Below, piece after piece: positions 53,944 to 63,722 of a stretch of DNA of 64,000 nucleotides. Position numbers and translations under genes: made by a program. How positions within the stretch are numbered: position 1 is the stretch's first letter; each line of letters begins with the position of its first letter. The notes beneath the pieces are model-generated. The model saw only the letters and a list, made by a program, of their open reading frames with translations. It was not told the origin of the DNA and searched no databases. Source of the DNA: Chloroflexota bacterium (lineage in GTDB: Bacteria; Chloroflexota; UBA6077; JACCZL01); assembly GCA_030447245.1 (NCBI GenBank), contig JAUJPG010000005.1, positions 90,049 through 154,048 of the forward strand, in the 5' to 3' direction.

Positions 53944-55638
53944 TTACCTCGTGACCACCGTCCGTTCCATGACCAGGTTACCGTTGAGATCGACGCCAAC
54001 GTCCCGGACGGCCTTCCCGTACGCCCAGACGCGCGGGTTGGTCGCGATCTGGATGACGTGGGACGCATCGATCGTCATCTCGTTTAGCTTCTGGTAGGTC
54101 TGCTTCCGCTTCTCGGCGTCGGTTTCGGTCGCGGCAGCGGTGATGAGCTGCTCCATCTCCTCGTTGATGTAGGCGTGGGTGCCTGATGTCGGGCCAGCAC
54201 GGTAGTTCCGTTGGGTGCTCCAGAAAATCGCTGGGTCTCGCGTCGTACGGGCGTTCAGCCAGGCCTGCATGTCTTCGCCCTGGAGGGACTTGTCGCCGTT
54301 GAGCTCGTAGAACTTGGCGTTCTCGACCTCGTTGATCTTGAGCCGGATGCCGATCTTCGCCAGGTCGGCCTGCCAGAGCAACGCGAACAGCTTCATCTGC
54401 GGCCAGGCCGGCGTGACGATGATGCTGAGCTCCATGTTCCGCGCGCCGGCGCCTTCGAGCAGGCTTCGCGCCTTGTCCAGGTCGAACTGGTGGGCCATCA
54501 GAAGGTCTTCGCGGTAGGCGAGCGACGTCGGGCTGTAGAAGGGCGACGTGATCGGCTTGGACACGCCGAAGAAGGCGGTCTGAGCCATCTCGACCCGGTT
54601 GAGCGAATACGACAGCGCCTGGCGGACTTCCTTCTTGTCAAGTGGCGGCTTGGTGACGTTCAGCTGGATGTTGAAGATGCTGCCGGCGTTGTCGTTGACC
54701 TCGAGCGTGTAGTTCGGGTCGGACTGGAGCGGGCCCACGTCGCCGAGGCTCGTCATGAGGATGCCGTCAACTGCGCCGGACTTCAAGTTTGGCACCAGCG
54801 TCTCGGCCTGACCGAGACGCTTGAACACGACCTCGTCCAGCAAGGGCGCCTCACGGTTGTAGTAGTCCGGGTTCTTGACGAAGCGGGCGAACTGGCTCGT
54901 CTGCCACTCGGTGATCTTGAACGGGCCGGTCCCAACCGGCAGCTTCTTCAGCATCGACGGATCGCTCGGGTCGTCGATCCGGATGGCGTAGACGTAGTCG
55001 AGGATGTCGTAGACGTACGGGACCGGGGCGTCGAACCTGAGCTCCAGTGTCGACCGGTCCGGCGCCTCGGCCTGCTTGATCGGCGACGTGATGCCGCGAA
55101 TCTTGGTGACGCCGACGTGCTTGGAGAGCGACTCGTCCTGGAGGTAGCCCCACATCGTGACGAAGTCCTGGGCGGTCAGGTCGGCGCCGTCGTGCCACTT
55201 GACGCCGTCGCGCAGCTTGAGCCGGAGCGACAGGTTGTCGGGCGCCAACTGCCATGACTCGGCCAGGTCTGGGACCGACCGGCCGGTCCCGTCTTTCCAC
55301 ATGAGCCGGGAGAAAACCTGGTTGTACAGCTCGAAGTTGACGGCGGTGTAGGTCCAGGGGTTGAAGTCGTTGAAGTCGCCGGCCTCAGCGTAGTTGAAGG
55401 TTCCTCCGCGCCCCGTGCTCGCGGCCGACTTGGCTACTTCGGCGGGTTTGGTTTCGGCCGGCTTCACCTCCGCTGGCTTGGACACGGCTGCCGTTGGCTG
55501 CGCCGCGGCGGGCTTGGCCGCCTCGGTCGGCTTGGCCGGCGCGGGCGCCGCCGGTGGCGCGCAGGCAGCCACCAAAGCTCCGGCGCTGGTCGCGAGCGTG
55601 CTGACAAGGAACGCTCGGCGGGTAGTTCGACCGACCAT
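53944..55638 (-). CDS. peptide-type ABC transporter substrate-binding lipoprotein (SBP_bac_5)
   Basis: 564 aa. TRRAFLVSTLATSAGALVAAC reads as a twin-arginine and lipoprotein signal. A Lys/Pro/Ala/Glu-rich tether (about 60 residues) is followed by the family-5 binding domain (DLAESWQLAPDNLSLRLKLRDGVKWHDG). ATG at 55638 with GGGAGGA four bases upstream. No DppD/DppF ATPase genes are present in this window. Confidence 0.94.
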   Translation of the reverse strand: MVGRTTRRAFLVSTLATSAGALVAACAPPAAPAPAKPTEAAKPAAAQPTAAVSKPAEVKPAETKPAEVAKSAASTGRGGTFNYAEAGDFNDFNPWTYTAVNFELYNQVFSRLMWKDGTGRSVPDLAESWQLAPDNLSLRLKLRDGVKWHDGADLTAQDFVTMWGYLQDESLSKHVGVTKIRGITSPIKQAEAPDRSTLELRFDAPVPYVYDILDYVYAIRIDDPSDPSMLKKLPVGTGPFKITEWQTSQFARFVKNPDYYNREAPLLDEVVFKRLGQAETLVPNLKSGAVDGILMTSLGDVGPLQSDPNYTLEVNDNAGSIFNIQLNVTKPPLDKKEVRQALSYSLNRVEMAQTAFFGVSKPITSPFYSPTSLAYREDLLMAHQFDLDKARSLLEGAGARNMELSIIVTPAWPQMKLFALLWQADLAKIGIRLKINEVENAKFYELNGDKSLQGEDMQAWLNARTTRDPAIFWSTQRNYRAGPTSGTHAYINEEMEQLITAAATETDAEKRKQTYQKLNEMTIDASHVIQIATNPRVWAYGKAVRDVGVDLNGNLVMERTVVTR

Positions 55639-55756
55639 GTCATCCTCCCGAGGCCACTCGGCTCGTGGCCAGGTAGCCGCTTGACCCATCCTGGACAGCG
55701 ATGATAGCGTGCCGCCACGGGCACGTCGAAAACGGCGGTGTCGCTGGAGCAACACG

Positions 55757-56713
55757 GTGAAGCTGGTGACCTTCGCCCTCGCCCACGGCGCGGAACGGGT
55801 GGGCGTCGTCGATGGCGACCGGGTCGTCGACCTGGCGGCCGTGGCAGGCGCCACTGGGCGCCGCGAGGCCCCGATCGGCACGATGCTGGCGCTACTGCGT
55901 GCCGGCCCGACCGGCCTTGCCCTGGCGGCAGAACTGGTCCAGGCGGCGCGCCGCGGCACGGCCGATTGGCACCACCCGTTGGCTGACCTGCGCTTGCGCG
56001 CGCCAGTCCCGACGCCCGGGAAGATCCTGTGCGTGGCCGGCAACTATGCCGAGCACTGGCGCGAGAGCGGCCTGGATGCTCCGTCCAAGCAAGGCTTCGA
56101 GCCCCAGACGTTCATCAAGCCGGTCACCACGCTCATCGGCCCAGACGACCAGATCCGGCTGCCCGGTGAGATCTGCACTGCCGTCGACTATGAGGGGGAG
56201 CTCGTCGCCATCATCGGCGCGTCCGGTCGAGACATCCCCGCCGAACGGGCGCTCGACCATGTCGCGGGATACGCGAACTTCAATGACGTCTCCGGCCGCA
56301 AGCTCACGATCACCACACCCCGTCCAGACAGCCCGCGAACGTGCTTCTTCGACTGGCTGAACGGCAAATGGTTCGACACGTTCGGCCCGCTCGGCCCGTG
56401 GCTGGTGACCGCCGACGAGGTCGGGGACCCCCAGTCGCTGGAACTCCAAACACGGGTCAATGGCGTCGTGCGCCAGCACGGAACGACCGCCGACATGATC
56501 TACACGGTTGCCGAGACCATCGCCTGGATCAGCCGCTTCACCACCCTCCAGCCCGGCGACCTCATCGCCACTGGGACTCCGTCCGGAGTCGGCGCCGCGA
56601 CCGGGACATTTCTGGCCCCTGGCGACGTGGTGGAGGTCGAGATCGAACAGTTGGGGGTCCTACGCAACCCGGTTGGGGCGGCCACGTACACGAGGGGGGA
56701 CTTCGATGCCTGA
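55757..56713 (+). CDS. fumarylacetoacetate hydrolase family protein
   Basis: 318 aa. VDYEGELVAIIG (metal ligands), GYANFNDVSGR, ATGTPSGVG are signatures of FAH C-terminal-domain enzymes, which split or isomerise beta-diketo and catechol ring products. GTG start (VKLVTFALAHG) with GGAG seven bases upstream. Overlaps the M42 gene by 8 bp. Confidence 0.9.
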   Translation: MKLVTFALAHGAERVGVVDGDRVVDLAAVAGATGRREAPIGTMLALLRAGPTGLALAAELVQAARRGTADWHHPLADLRLRAPVPTPGKILCVAGNYAEHWRESGLDAPSKQGFEPQTFIKPVTTLIGPDDQIRLPGEICTAVDYEGELVAIIGASGRDIPAERALDHVAGYANFNDVSGRKLTITTPRPDSPRTCFFDWLNGKWFDTFGPLGPWLVTADEVGDPQSLELQTRVNGVVRQHGTTADMIYTVAETIAWISRFTTLQPGDLIATGTPSGVGAATGTFLAPGDVVEVEIEQLGVLRNPVGAATYTRGDFDA

Positions 56714-57887
56714 CAGCGAGCTCCAACGTTTGTTCGACGAGCTTCGATGGCTGACCGACCTGCCGGGGACGGCCAGCTTCGAGCAGCCGGTCGTCCGAGC
56801 CCTGCGGGAACGCGTGGCCGACCTTGCCGACAAGGTCGAGGTCGATCTGATGGGCAACCTGTACGCCATCGTGCGTGGTGAGGAGGGTGGCTGCAAGATT
56901 ATCTGCCCGGCCCACAGCGACGCGGTCGGCTTCATCATCCGTCATATCGAACCGAACGGCCTCTTGCGCGTGATGAACCTCGGCCGAGTGCCGCCGTACC
57001 TGGTCTACGGCCAGCGGCTTCGGATCTATCGCGATGATTCAGGTCGCGACCCGCTCTTTGGCGTCGTCGGAACCAAGCCTGGCCACATCCTGTTCAGCTC
57101 GGCGGGCGCCGAGCAGCGCGCGTATCCACCCGATCGTCTCCAGGTTCCCAACTACGACGACCTGTTCGTCGACGTCGGAGCCCTCTCCGCGGATGAGGTT
57201 CGGGACATGGGGGTCCGGCCAGGCCTGGAGCTGACCTACGACCGCGATCTCCGCTGGCTCGGCGACGGTCGCCACGGCCTGGTGACCAGCCGAGCCCTGG
57301 ATGATCGCGTCGGCTGCCTTGCCCTGCTCGAAACGATGCGGAGCCTCCGCGCGGCCGGCCGCAAGCCGCGCGCCGACGTGTACTTCACGTTCTGCAGCCA
57401 GGAAGAGCTTGGCTTGCGCGGCGCCCAGGTCTCCGGAGGTTACGTCCAGCCCGACATCTGCATCGGCGTTGACGGGACGATCTCCGCGTCCGGCTTCGGC
57501 GTCGGAGCCGGTCCAAGTCCAGGCACCTCCGCGACCGAGGCGCCCAGCTTCCTCGGCGCCGGCGTGGGCATCTCCTACGGCGACCAGAGCGCGCCCGGGC
57601 GCGGGCTGCTCGGCAACGCCAAGTTGAACGCGCGGCTGGTCGAGCTAGCCCGGGAGCACGACGTACCACACCAGCTCGAAGGCCACGCGACCTACATTAC
57701 CTCGGACGCCGCGGCGATCCAGTACGCCAAACGCGGTGGCTGTCCGTCCGTCACGCTCAAAGTCCCCATGCGCTACACGCACGGTCCGGTCGAGTCGTGC
57801 AGCCTCCGCGACATCGCCGCCACGGCGCGACTGCTCGAAGCTGCTGTCGTTGCGCTCGGCAAGGACACCGATCTGTCATTCATCTGA
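56706..57887 (+). CDS. M42 family metallopeptidase (tetrahedral-aminopeptidase-like)
   Basis: 393 aa. CPAHSDAVGF (first zinc ligand), SRALDDRVGCLALL (bridging Asp), FTFCSQEELGLRGA (catalytic Glu pair), GVDGT and the last His in PMRYTHGPVES fit M42. It would release amino acids from peptides in the cytosol. ATG overlaps the FAH stop, so co-translated. Confidence 0.88.
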   Translation: MPDSELQRLFDELRWLTDLPGTASFEQPVVRALRERVADLADKVEVDLMGNLYAIVRGEEGGCKIICPAHSDAVGFIIRHIEPNGLLRVMNLGRVPPYLVYGQRLRIYRDDSGRDPLFGVVGTKPGHILFSSAGAEQRAYPPDRLQVPNYDDLFVDVGALSADEVRDMGVRPGLELTYDRDLRWLGDGRHGLVTSRALDDRVGCLALLETMRSLRAAGRKPRADVYFTFCSQEELGLRGAQVSGGYVQPDICIGVDGTISASGFGVGAGPSPGTSATEAPSFLGAGVGISYGDQSAPGRGLLGNAKLNARLVELAREHDVPHQLEGHATYITSDAAAIQYAKRGGCPSVTLKVPMRYTHGPVESCSLRDIAATARLLEAAVVALGKDTDLSFI

Positions 57888-57901
57888 CCAACGCCACGCA
57901 C

Positions 57902-58138
57902 ATGATCCCCGGCGACGCGAGGCCGCTAGCCTCCGAGCTGGGTGGGCACGCTACGAAGCTGGGCGGGATCGTCGACGCCACGCACGGCCATCTGGTGAAG
58001 GACCACGCCGGCAGCATCCTGTCCCTCCAGGCGCTGACGGCGGTCTTCGACCGAGCCGGCGTGGTCGAGTGTGCCGAGCAGATCAGGCGAAACCGCCGCG
58101 GCCCCTGCCTCCGCGCCGCCTGGCCGCGGGGGCGGTGA
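57902..58138 (+). CDS. possible small protein (78 codons)
   Basis: MIPGDARPLASELGGHATKL, then HGHLVKDHAGSILSLQALTAVFD. Codon third positions are nearly all G or C, like real genes here. No strong Shine-Dalgarno. The stop sits one base before the stop of convergent dedA. Family not recognised. Confidence 0.5.
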   Translation: MIPGDARPLASELGGHATKLGGIVDATHGHLVKDHAGSILSLQALTAVFDRAGVVECAEQIRRNRRGPCLRAAWPRGR

Positions 58139-58139
58139 G

Positions 58140-58778
58140 TTAGCTCGCCGTGCGCGCGCGCCGGTCGCGGACCCAGGTGTGGATCGTGGACCGATTCTCA
58201 CGGTACAGGTGGATTGCCGTCGGCATGGCCGACGCGATGATGATCAGCAGAATGACCGGAATCAGGTAGCGGTCGACGTCAGGGATGACACTCCCAAACA
58301 CGTAGCCACCCGTGAGCAGGCTGACCACCCAGAACAGCCCGCCGAAAACGTTGAACGACAGGAACTTGCGGTAGCTCATGCGCGCCATGCCGGCCACGAT
58401 CGGCACGAAGGTTCGCACCGCGGGCAGGAATCGGGCAAGGACGATCGCCTTGCCGCCGTGCTTCTCGTAGAACACGTGCGCTGTGTCGAGGTGCCGCTTG
58501 TTGAACCAGAAGGAGTCGTTGCGAGTGAATAGCCGCCGTCCAAACTTCTCGCCGGTCCAGTAGCCGACGCTGTCCCCGGCAATCGCGGCAATCGAGAGCA
58601 GAACCATCAACAGTACGACGTCGAAGTAGCCCTGCGAAGCGAGGAAGCCGGCCGTGAACAGCAAGCTATCGCCCGGCAAGAAGAAGCCGAAGAACAGCCC
58701 AGACTCGGCAAAGACGATCGCAAACAACCCGATCAAACCAACGGCGACGATGATTTCCTTGAGATCGAAATGCGGCAT
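58140..58778 (-). CDS. dedA: DedA family membrane protein
   Basis: 212 aa, about five helices. ESGLFFGFFLPGDSLLFTAG and the RFLPAVRTFVPIVAGMARM loop are diagnostic. DedA proteins flip polyprenyl-phosphate or phospholipid carriers. ATG at 58778 with GGGGGAG close upstream. A TACAAT at 58808-58813 on this strand is a likely -10. Confidence 0.93.
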   Translation of the reverse strand: MPHFDLKEIIVAVGLIGLFAIVFAESGLFFGFFLPGDSLLFTAGFLASQGYFDVVLLMVLLSIAAIAGDSVGYWTGEKFGRRLFTRNDSFWFNKRHLDTAHVFYEKHGGKAIVLARFLPAVRTFVPIVAGMARMSYRKFLSFNVFGGLFWVVSLLTGGYVFGSVIPDVDRYLIPVILLIIIASAMPTAIHLYRENRSTIHTWVRDRRARTAS

Positions 58779-59049
58779 GACTCCCCCGGGGTATAAGTGC
58801 GCGGCCGATTGTACACGATCACCGCGCGGAACGCAGGCCGAGTTCAAACTCCACCTGGAACGGAGCGAGAATCACGTGTCACGGCAGACATGCGCGCCAC
58901 TTCCTGGGCGCGCCACGACCACCTGACAGCCGCTGATGAGCACGCACGCTCGCTTCCAGCTCGAATAGCACGCTCAGAGCTGAGATCGGCACGGTCATCG
59001 TATCCGGCGCGACGAGCGGTATCGGCCAGCACGTCGTCGACGAGCAGCA

Positions 59050-60522
59050 CTAGTGGCTGGACAGCGGCGCGCCCACCTCGCGGATGCCACTGGTCCCTGC
59101 CTGCTGCGGGGATGGCTGTGCGCGGCCGTCGACGCCCGCGAGGGCGGCGTCGCGGACGCGCTCGTACTCGGCCGGCAGCACGACAGGGCGATTCGCGTAG
59201 TCGTCGCGGATGCCCTCGAGCGCGCCTTCGTGATAGCGAACCTTGAACTCTGGAAACTTCAGCCCGTTAGCGGTTGAGACGACGACCGTCCGGTCGTTCG
59301 GTCCAATCACCTTGCGGGCGACAAGCTTCTCCAGAACGGCCAACGCGACGCCGGTGTGTGGGTCGGTGAAGAGACCGGTCCGGTCACCGAGCGCCGCGGC
59401 CTGGGCCAACTCGTCCTCCGTCGCCTGTTCGACCAGTCCTTCGAAGCGTCGGAGCGTCCGGACAGCCTTTTCATAGCTCACCGGATTGCCGATCTGAATC
59501 GCCGAGGCGAGGGTCGGCTGGGCCTGAATCGGCTCGAGGTGATCGAAGCCGTGCTGGTAGGCAATGTAGAGCGGATTCGCGCGCTCGGCCTGGGCCACGA
59601 CGATCCGCGGCACACGGTCAATCACCCCCAGTTCCTGGAGCATCAGGAACCCGGCCCCAAGAGCCGCCGTGTTACCCAGATTGCCGCCCGGAATGATGAC
59701 CCAGTCCGGGACGTCCCAGTCGAACTGCTGGACTATCTCGATGCTGACGGTTTTCTGGCCCTCGACCCGGAGTGAGTTCATTGAGTTGGCCAGGTAGATC
59801 CCGGGCTCGTGGGCCAACCGTTTGACCATGGCCATGCAGCCGTCGAAGTCGGTGTCCAGCGAGAGCACCAGCGCGCCGTTCGCCAGCGGTTGGACCAACT
59901 GAGCCGTGCTGACCTTGTCGCGCGGCAGGATCACCACGCCCGGGATATCGGCCACAGCGCAGTAGGCGGCCAGCGCCGCCGAGGTGTCGCCGGTTGAGGC
60001 GCAGGCCACGGCCTTGATCGGCGTGCCCTCGGAGATCATCTGCTTGACCGTCGAGACCAGGACGGTCATTCCGAGATCCTTGAAGGACCCGGTGTGGCTG
60101 TTGCCGCACATCTTGACCCAGAGGTCGCGCAACCCGAGCTCTGCGCCGTACCGCTCGGCCCAGAACAAGTTCGTGCCGCCTTCGTCCAACGACACCACAT
60201 TGTCATCCCCGACGTGCGGTGCGACCCACTCCTTCTTGCCCCAGACGCCGCTGCCGTACGGCCAGGTCGTCCGCTTGTAACGCTCGTCGAACAGCCTGAT
60301 CCATTCCTCAGCGCTATGCTCGCGCAGACGCTCCAGGTCGTGGGCCACTTCGAGCAACCCTGCGCAGCGCGGGCACTCGTAGGCGACCGCGGTCAGCGCA
60401 ATCCGGCCCGGGCAACCGGCGATGCAGCGGAACCAGGCCTGCTGCTCGGCCGCCTTCCGCGGGTCCCCGCGCTGGGTGTGGACAGAGCCGCCGAGCGACT
60501 CGCCGCTACATCGCTGTTCCAT
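59050..60522 (-). CDS. thrC: threonine synthase
   Basis: 490 aa from ATG 60522. An N-terminal C4 zinc ribbon (CIAGC...CPRC) leads into the PLP domain: [12 protein letters not shown] has the Schiff-base Lys, and [12 protein letters not shown] forms the phosphate loop. It converts O-phosphohomoserine to threonine. A GTG at 60546 is possible but would put a GGGGGAG motif inside the gene. Ser-rich C-terminal tail of about 20 residues. Follows the hydroxyacid dehydrogenase by about 28 bp. Confidence 0.94.
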   Translation of the reverse strand: MEQRCSGESLGGSVHTQRGDPRKAAEQQAWFRCIAGCPGRIALTAVAYECPRCAGLLEVAHDLERLREHSAEEWIRLFDERYKRTTWPYGSGVWGKKEWVAPHVGDDNVVSLDEGGTNLFWAERYGAELGLRDLWVKMCGNSHTGSFKDLGMTVLVSTVKQMISEGTPIKAVACASTGDTSAALAAYCAVADIPGVVILPRDKVSTAQLVQPLANGALVLSLDTDFDGCMAMVKRLAHEPGIYLANSMNSLRVEGQKTVSIEIVQQFDWDVPDWVIIPGGNLGNTAALGAGFLMLQELGVIDRVPRIVVAQAERANPLYIAYQHGFDHLEPIQAQPTLASAIQIGNPVSYEKAVRTLRRFEGLVEQATEDELAQAAALGDRTGLFTDPHTGVALAVLEKLVARKVIGPNDRTVVVSTANGLKFPEFKVRYHEGALEGIRDDYANRPVVLPAEYERVRDAALAGVDGRAQPSPQQAGTSGIREVGAPLSSH

Positions 60523-60549
60523 CTGGAAAGTGTACTCTCCCCCCACACG

Positions 60550-61644
60550 CTAAGGGCGCGGAATCGTCGCCAGCTCCGGCAACGCGGCCAGGCGGTCGTA
60601 GAGGCCTTTGTTGATGACGACTTTCCGCTCCGGCAAGCCACCGCGGGCGACCTGTAAGGCGATCTGGGCGACGCGGAGGCGGTGGAGATAGTCGCCCTCG
60701 TCGGAGTAGCTGGCCAGATGCGGCGCCAGCACCACGTTGTCCATCGACAGCAGCGGGCTCCCAGGCGGCAGGGGCTCGACCTCAAACACGTCGAGCGCAG
60801 CGCCGGCGAGCCGACCGGCCCGCAGCGCCTCGACCAGCGCCAACTCGTCGACGACAGGCCCGCGTGACGTGTTGACGAGGTACGCCTCGGGTTTCATCAG
60901 CGCTAGTTTTCCGGCGTCGATCAGCTTGCGGGTCTCGGGTCCCAGGAAGACGTGGAGCGAGACGATGTCCGAGGTCCGCAGCAGTTCGTCCAGGTCGACC
61001 AGCTTAACCTCGGTCGCGTCGACCGAGTCTGGAGCAATGTATGGGTCGTGGGCGAGGATCCGGAAGCCGAACGGCAGGGCCCGCCGTGCGACGAGCCGCC
61101 CAATGTTGCCGAAGCCGACGAGCCCGAGCGTGAGCGTCGAGAGCCGGCGGATCGGTCGGGCCACCTCACGGGCCTTGCCTCCGCCCTCCCAGGCACCAGC
61201 GCGGACCCATCGGTCCATCAGGAGCAGCTTGCGGTTAGCGGCAAGCAGCAAGGCAAGCGTGTGATTGGCAACCTCCTCTACGAACGTGTCCGGCACATTC
61301 GCCACCAGGATGCCGCGCTCGGTCGCCGCGTCGACGTCGATGTCGTCGTAGCCGACGTACGGTCGGAGCAAGAACCGGGCGCGGCGAATCTGATTGAAGA
61401 ACTCCGCGTCCAGACTGGCTCCGCCGGAGATCACGACGTCGGCGTCGGACACCGAGGCGGGGACCACGCCGCGGTCGTCGTAGGGTGCTGCTTCGACCAA
61501 CTCGATGCCACCTTCGATCAGCGCGTCGCGGGTGATGTTGGCCGGGTCCATCGGCGCGGCGTGTGCGAGTGCCACTCGCCCCGGTTGACTCCATCCATCC
61601 GGCTGCCAGCGGCCCGCCCCCATCCCCTGCGCGCTCGTCGTCAT
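60550..61644 (-). CDS. D-isomer-specific 2-hydroxyacid dehydrogenase (C-terminal-binding-protein / SerA-like)
   Basis: 364 aa. GLVGFGNIGRLVARR is the NAD loop, and SRGPVVDELALVEALRAGRLAGAALDVFEVEP and HLASYSDEG carry the catalytic Arg, Glu and His region. There is no C-terminal ACT domain, so it is closer to CtBP/formate-type members than SerA. ATG start. Upstream of thrC on the same strand. Confidence 0.9.
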   Translation of the reverse strand: MTTSAQGMGAGRWQPDGWSQPGRVALAHAAPMDPANITRDALIEGGIELVEAAPYDDRGVVPASVSDADVVISGGASLDAEFFNQIRRARFLLRPYVGYDDIDVDAATERGILVANVPDTFVEEVANHTLALLLAANRKLLLMDRWVRAGAWEGGGKAREVARPIRRLSTLTLGLVGFGNIGRLVARRALPFGFRILAHDPYIAPDSVDATEVKLVDLDELLRTSDIVSLHVFLGPETRKLIDAGKLALMKPEAYLVNTSRGPVVDELALVEALRAGRLAGAALDVFEVEPLPPGSPLLSMDNVVLAPHLASYSDEGDYLHRLRVAQIALQVARGGLPERKVVINKGLYDRLAALPELATIPRP

Positions 61645-61774
61645 TGTCCGATTCCTTCCCGAGTAGGCGTCGGCCGGCGCCCGACAGCGGTCGGCACGCG
61701 CGCTGGATTGTAGAGGCTATACTGCTCCCGCGGCCGTCCCGCCGACGCTGTCCCAAGTAGAGGAGCGGCACGCC

Positions 61775-62578
61775 GTGTCTTCGGGCTCCGAACTCCCGTC
61801 TACCTCGCCGGTCGAGATCGTGAGCATCGGCACCGAGCTCCTGCTCGGCCGAATCCAGGACACGAACAGCTTCTGGCTCGCCCAGCAGATCGCCGATTTG
61901 GGCGGCTCGGTCGCACGGATCTCGATCGTCGACGACGACCTGCCGACGATCGTCGGTGTGCTCCGCGACGCGGTCGGTCGCGGGGCGCGGACGATCGTCA
62001 CCACCGGCGGGCTTGGCCCGACGCCGGACGACCTCACCGTCGCCGCGGTCGCCGATCTGCTCGGGGTCGGGACGGTCGTCGACGGTCCGACCGTCCAGGA
62101 CTATCTGCGCCGAAGGGCGATCCGCGAGGAGGAGCTGACCCCGGCTCTGCGGGCGATGGCGACGGTCCCGGCCGGTGCCAGCATCTTTCCCAGCCCGGCC
62201 GGTTGGGCGCCCCTGATCCGCGCCGACCTGGACGGGTGCGCCATCTTCCTCCTACCAGGTCCACCGCAAGAGGTCCAGGCGATCTTCGCCCGCTACATGG
62301 CCGACCACTTCGGTGGCGCCGGTGCTGGTCGGGCGGCAGTCCACCGCGTCTACGTCGACATGTGGGAGTCGGAGGTCGCGCCGTTACTCCAGCAGGTCAT
62401 GGACGCCGTGCCCGGCACCTACTGCAAGGGCTACATCGCCCTGGGCAATCAGCGCTTCCTGCCGATCGACGTCGTCGCCCGTGGCGACGACGAACCTGGC
62501 GCTCGCCGCGCCCTCGACCGCGCCCTCGACCTCCTTGCTCGTCGCGTGGCCGAAGCGGGCCGCGACTTCCAGCGCTGA
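61775..62578 (+). CDS. CinA-type molybdopterin-binding domain protein
   Basis: 267 aa. VSIGTELLLGRIQDTNSFWLAQ and TTGGLGPTPDDLTVAA are the MoCF-biosynthesis fold of the CinA N-terminal domain, which hydrolyses ADP-ribose or repairs NMN in some species. The C-terminal deamidase domain is missing. GTG with AGGAG nine bases upstream. A TATACT at 61718-61723 is a possible -10. Confidence 0.9.
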   Translation: MSSGSELPSTSPVEIVSIGTELLLGRIQDTNSFWLAQQIADLGGSVARISIVDDDLPTIVGVLRDAVGRGARTIVTTGGLGPTPDDLTVAAVADLLGVGTVVDGPTVQDYLRRRAIREEELTPALRAMATVPAGASIFPSPAGWAPLIRADLDGCAIFLLPGPPQEVQAIFARYMADHFGGAGAGRAAVHRVYVDMWESEVAPLLQQVMDAVPGTYCKGYIALGNQRFLPIDVVARGDDEPGARRALDRALDLLARRVAEAGRDFQR

Positions 62579-62638
62579 CGTGACGGGCTAGCCGGCCTAC
62601 GTCTGGACAGTCCACGCTCCGACGGAGGACAATCGGGC

Positions 62639-63553
62639 GTGCTGACGATCCATTCGGTTCCGGAGCTTCGTGCGCCGACGTTGGTGTGCGCGTTTTCGGG
62701 GTGGCCGGATGCCGGGGCAGCGGCAAGCGGTGCGATCGAATACCTGATCGCCAAGTGGGGGCCGCGGCGGTTTGCTGAGGTCGACCCGCACGCCATCTAC
62801 GTCGCAAGCGAACAGCGCCCGCGAGCAAGACTCGCCCCCTCCGGCGAGCGGCGCCTGCGATGGCCGGGGATGGACTTCTATGCCTTACCGGTTCCGCACG
62901 GGCCGCGCGACCTCGTCTTGCTGCGGGGTCCCGAGCCTGACCTGCGCTGGCGGACCTGCGCCCACGCAATCCTCGACCTGGCCGAGCAGCTCGGGACCGA
63001 GACCGTGATGACCCTCGGCGCCTTCATCGGACCGGTGTCGCACGCCGGCCCGGTCATTCTGTCGGGCCGCTCCTCACGGCCTGACTTGCGCGGGGTCCTG
63101 ATGGGGCTCGGGCTCAGCGACGGCAGCTACCAGGGTCCAACCGGATTTCCGACGGCGCTCCTCGAGGCCGCCTCGCGCCGCGGGATGGGAACGGCGTCTG
63201 CCTGGGCCGCCAGCCCGATCTACTTGCGGAGCTTGCGCAACCCGAAGCTCGCGGCGGCCTTGCTCGGCGTCGTGGAGCGCCTGTTCCGAGTAGACATCGG
63301 ACTGACCGAGCTGGAGGTCGCCGGCCGCGACCTTGAGCGGCGAGTCGACGAAGCGCTCCGCGGCCGTCCCGATCTGGCCCACATCGTCCAGCGGCTGGCC
63401 AGTCTCCATACCGAGGGCAGCGCTGTTGACGAAGCCGAAAGGACGGGCGGTGGGCAGGGCGAGGGCGACCTGCCGGACGCCCGAGCCTTGCTCGATTATC
63501 TCGATCACTACCTGCGCGACCTCCGAGGGGGCGATCGGCCCGAAGCAGGCTGA
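62639..63553 (+). CDS. PAC2 family protein
   Basis: 304 aa. CAFSGWPDAGAAASGAIEYL and LGAFIGPVSHAGPV, YQGPTGFPTALLEAASRRG, AASPIYL fit the PAC2 fold, first known from proteasome assembly chaperones. Bacterial members with no proteasome exist; function here unknown. GTG with GGAGGA nine bases upstream. A Gly/Glu/Asp-rich tail follows residue 265. Confidence 0.88.
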   Translation: MLTIHSVPELRAPTLVCAFSGWPDAGAAASGAIEYLIAKWGPRRFAEVDPHAIYVASEQRPRARLAPSGERRLRWPGMDFYALPVPHGPRDLVLLRGPEPDLRWRTCAHAILDLAEQLGTETVMTLGAFIGPVSHAGPVILSGRSSRPDLRGVLMGLGLSDGSYQGPTGFPTALLEAASRRGMGTASAWAASPIYLRSLRNPKLAAALLGVVERLFRVDIGLTELEVAGRDLERRVDEALRGRPDLAHIVQRLASLHTEGSAVDEAERTGGGQGEGDLPDARALLDYLDHYLRDLRGGDRPEAG

Positions 63554-63644
63554 CAGCCGAGATCTGTCGGCCGAGCCGCCACGTCCTCCGATCACCGCGC
63601 CCCACGCCGAGCCTGCACCGACGACTCATGCGCGCGCCAACTGT

Positions 63645-63670
63645 TGAGGCGCTCCGCTGAGGCGCTCCGC
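63645..63670. repeat. 13-bp tandem duplication before the E1-alpha gene
   Basis: TGAGGCGCTCCGC occurs twice without a gap. It lies about 25 bp upstream of a TACACT (-10-like, 63696-63701), so it could affect the promoter. Confidence 0.9.
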
Positions 63671-63722
63671 GCGCTTTCGTGGCCCGCGCGCCTGGTACAC
63701 TCACCAGTGCACGAGGTGACGG

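Noticed and set aside
58844-59050. 68-codon frame coupled to the thrC stop (TAGTG), possible MoaD/ThiS protein
   Set aside because: The translation lacks the C-terminal Gly-Gly and any ubiquitin-like pattern; codon use is not gene-like.
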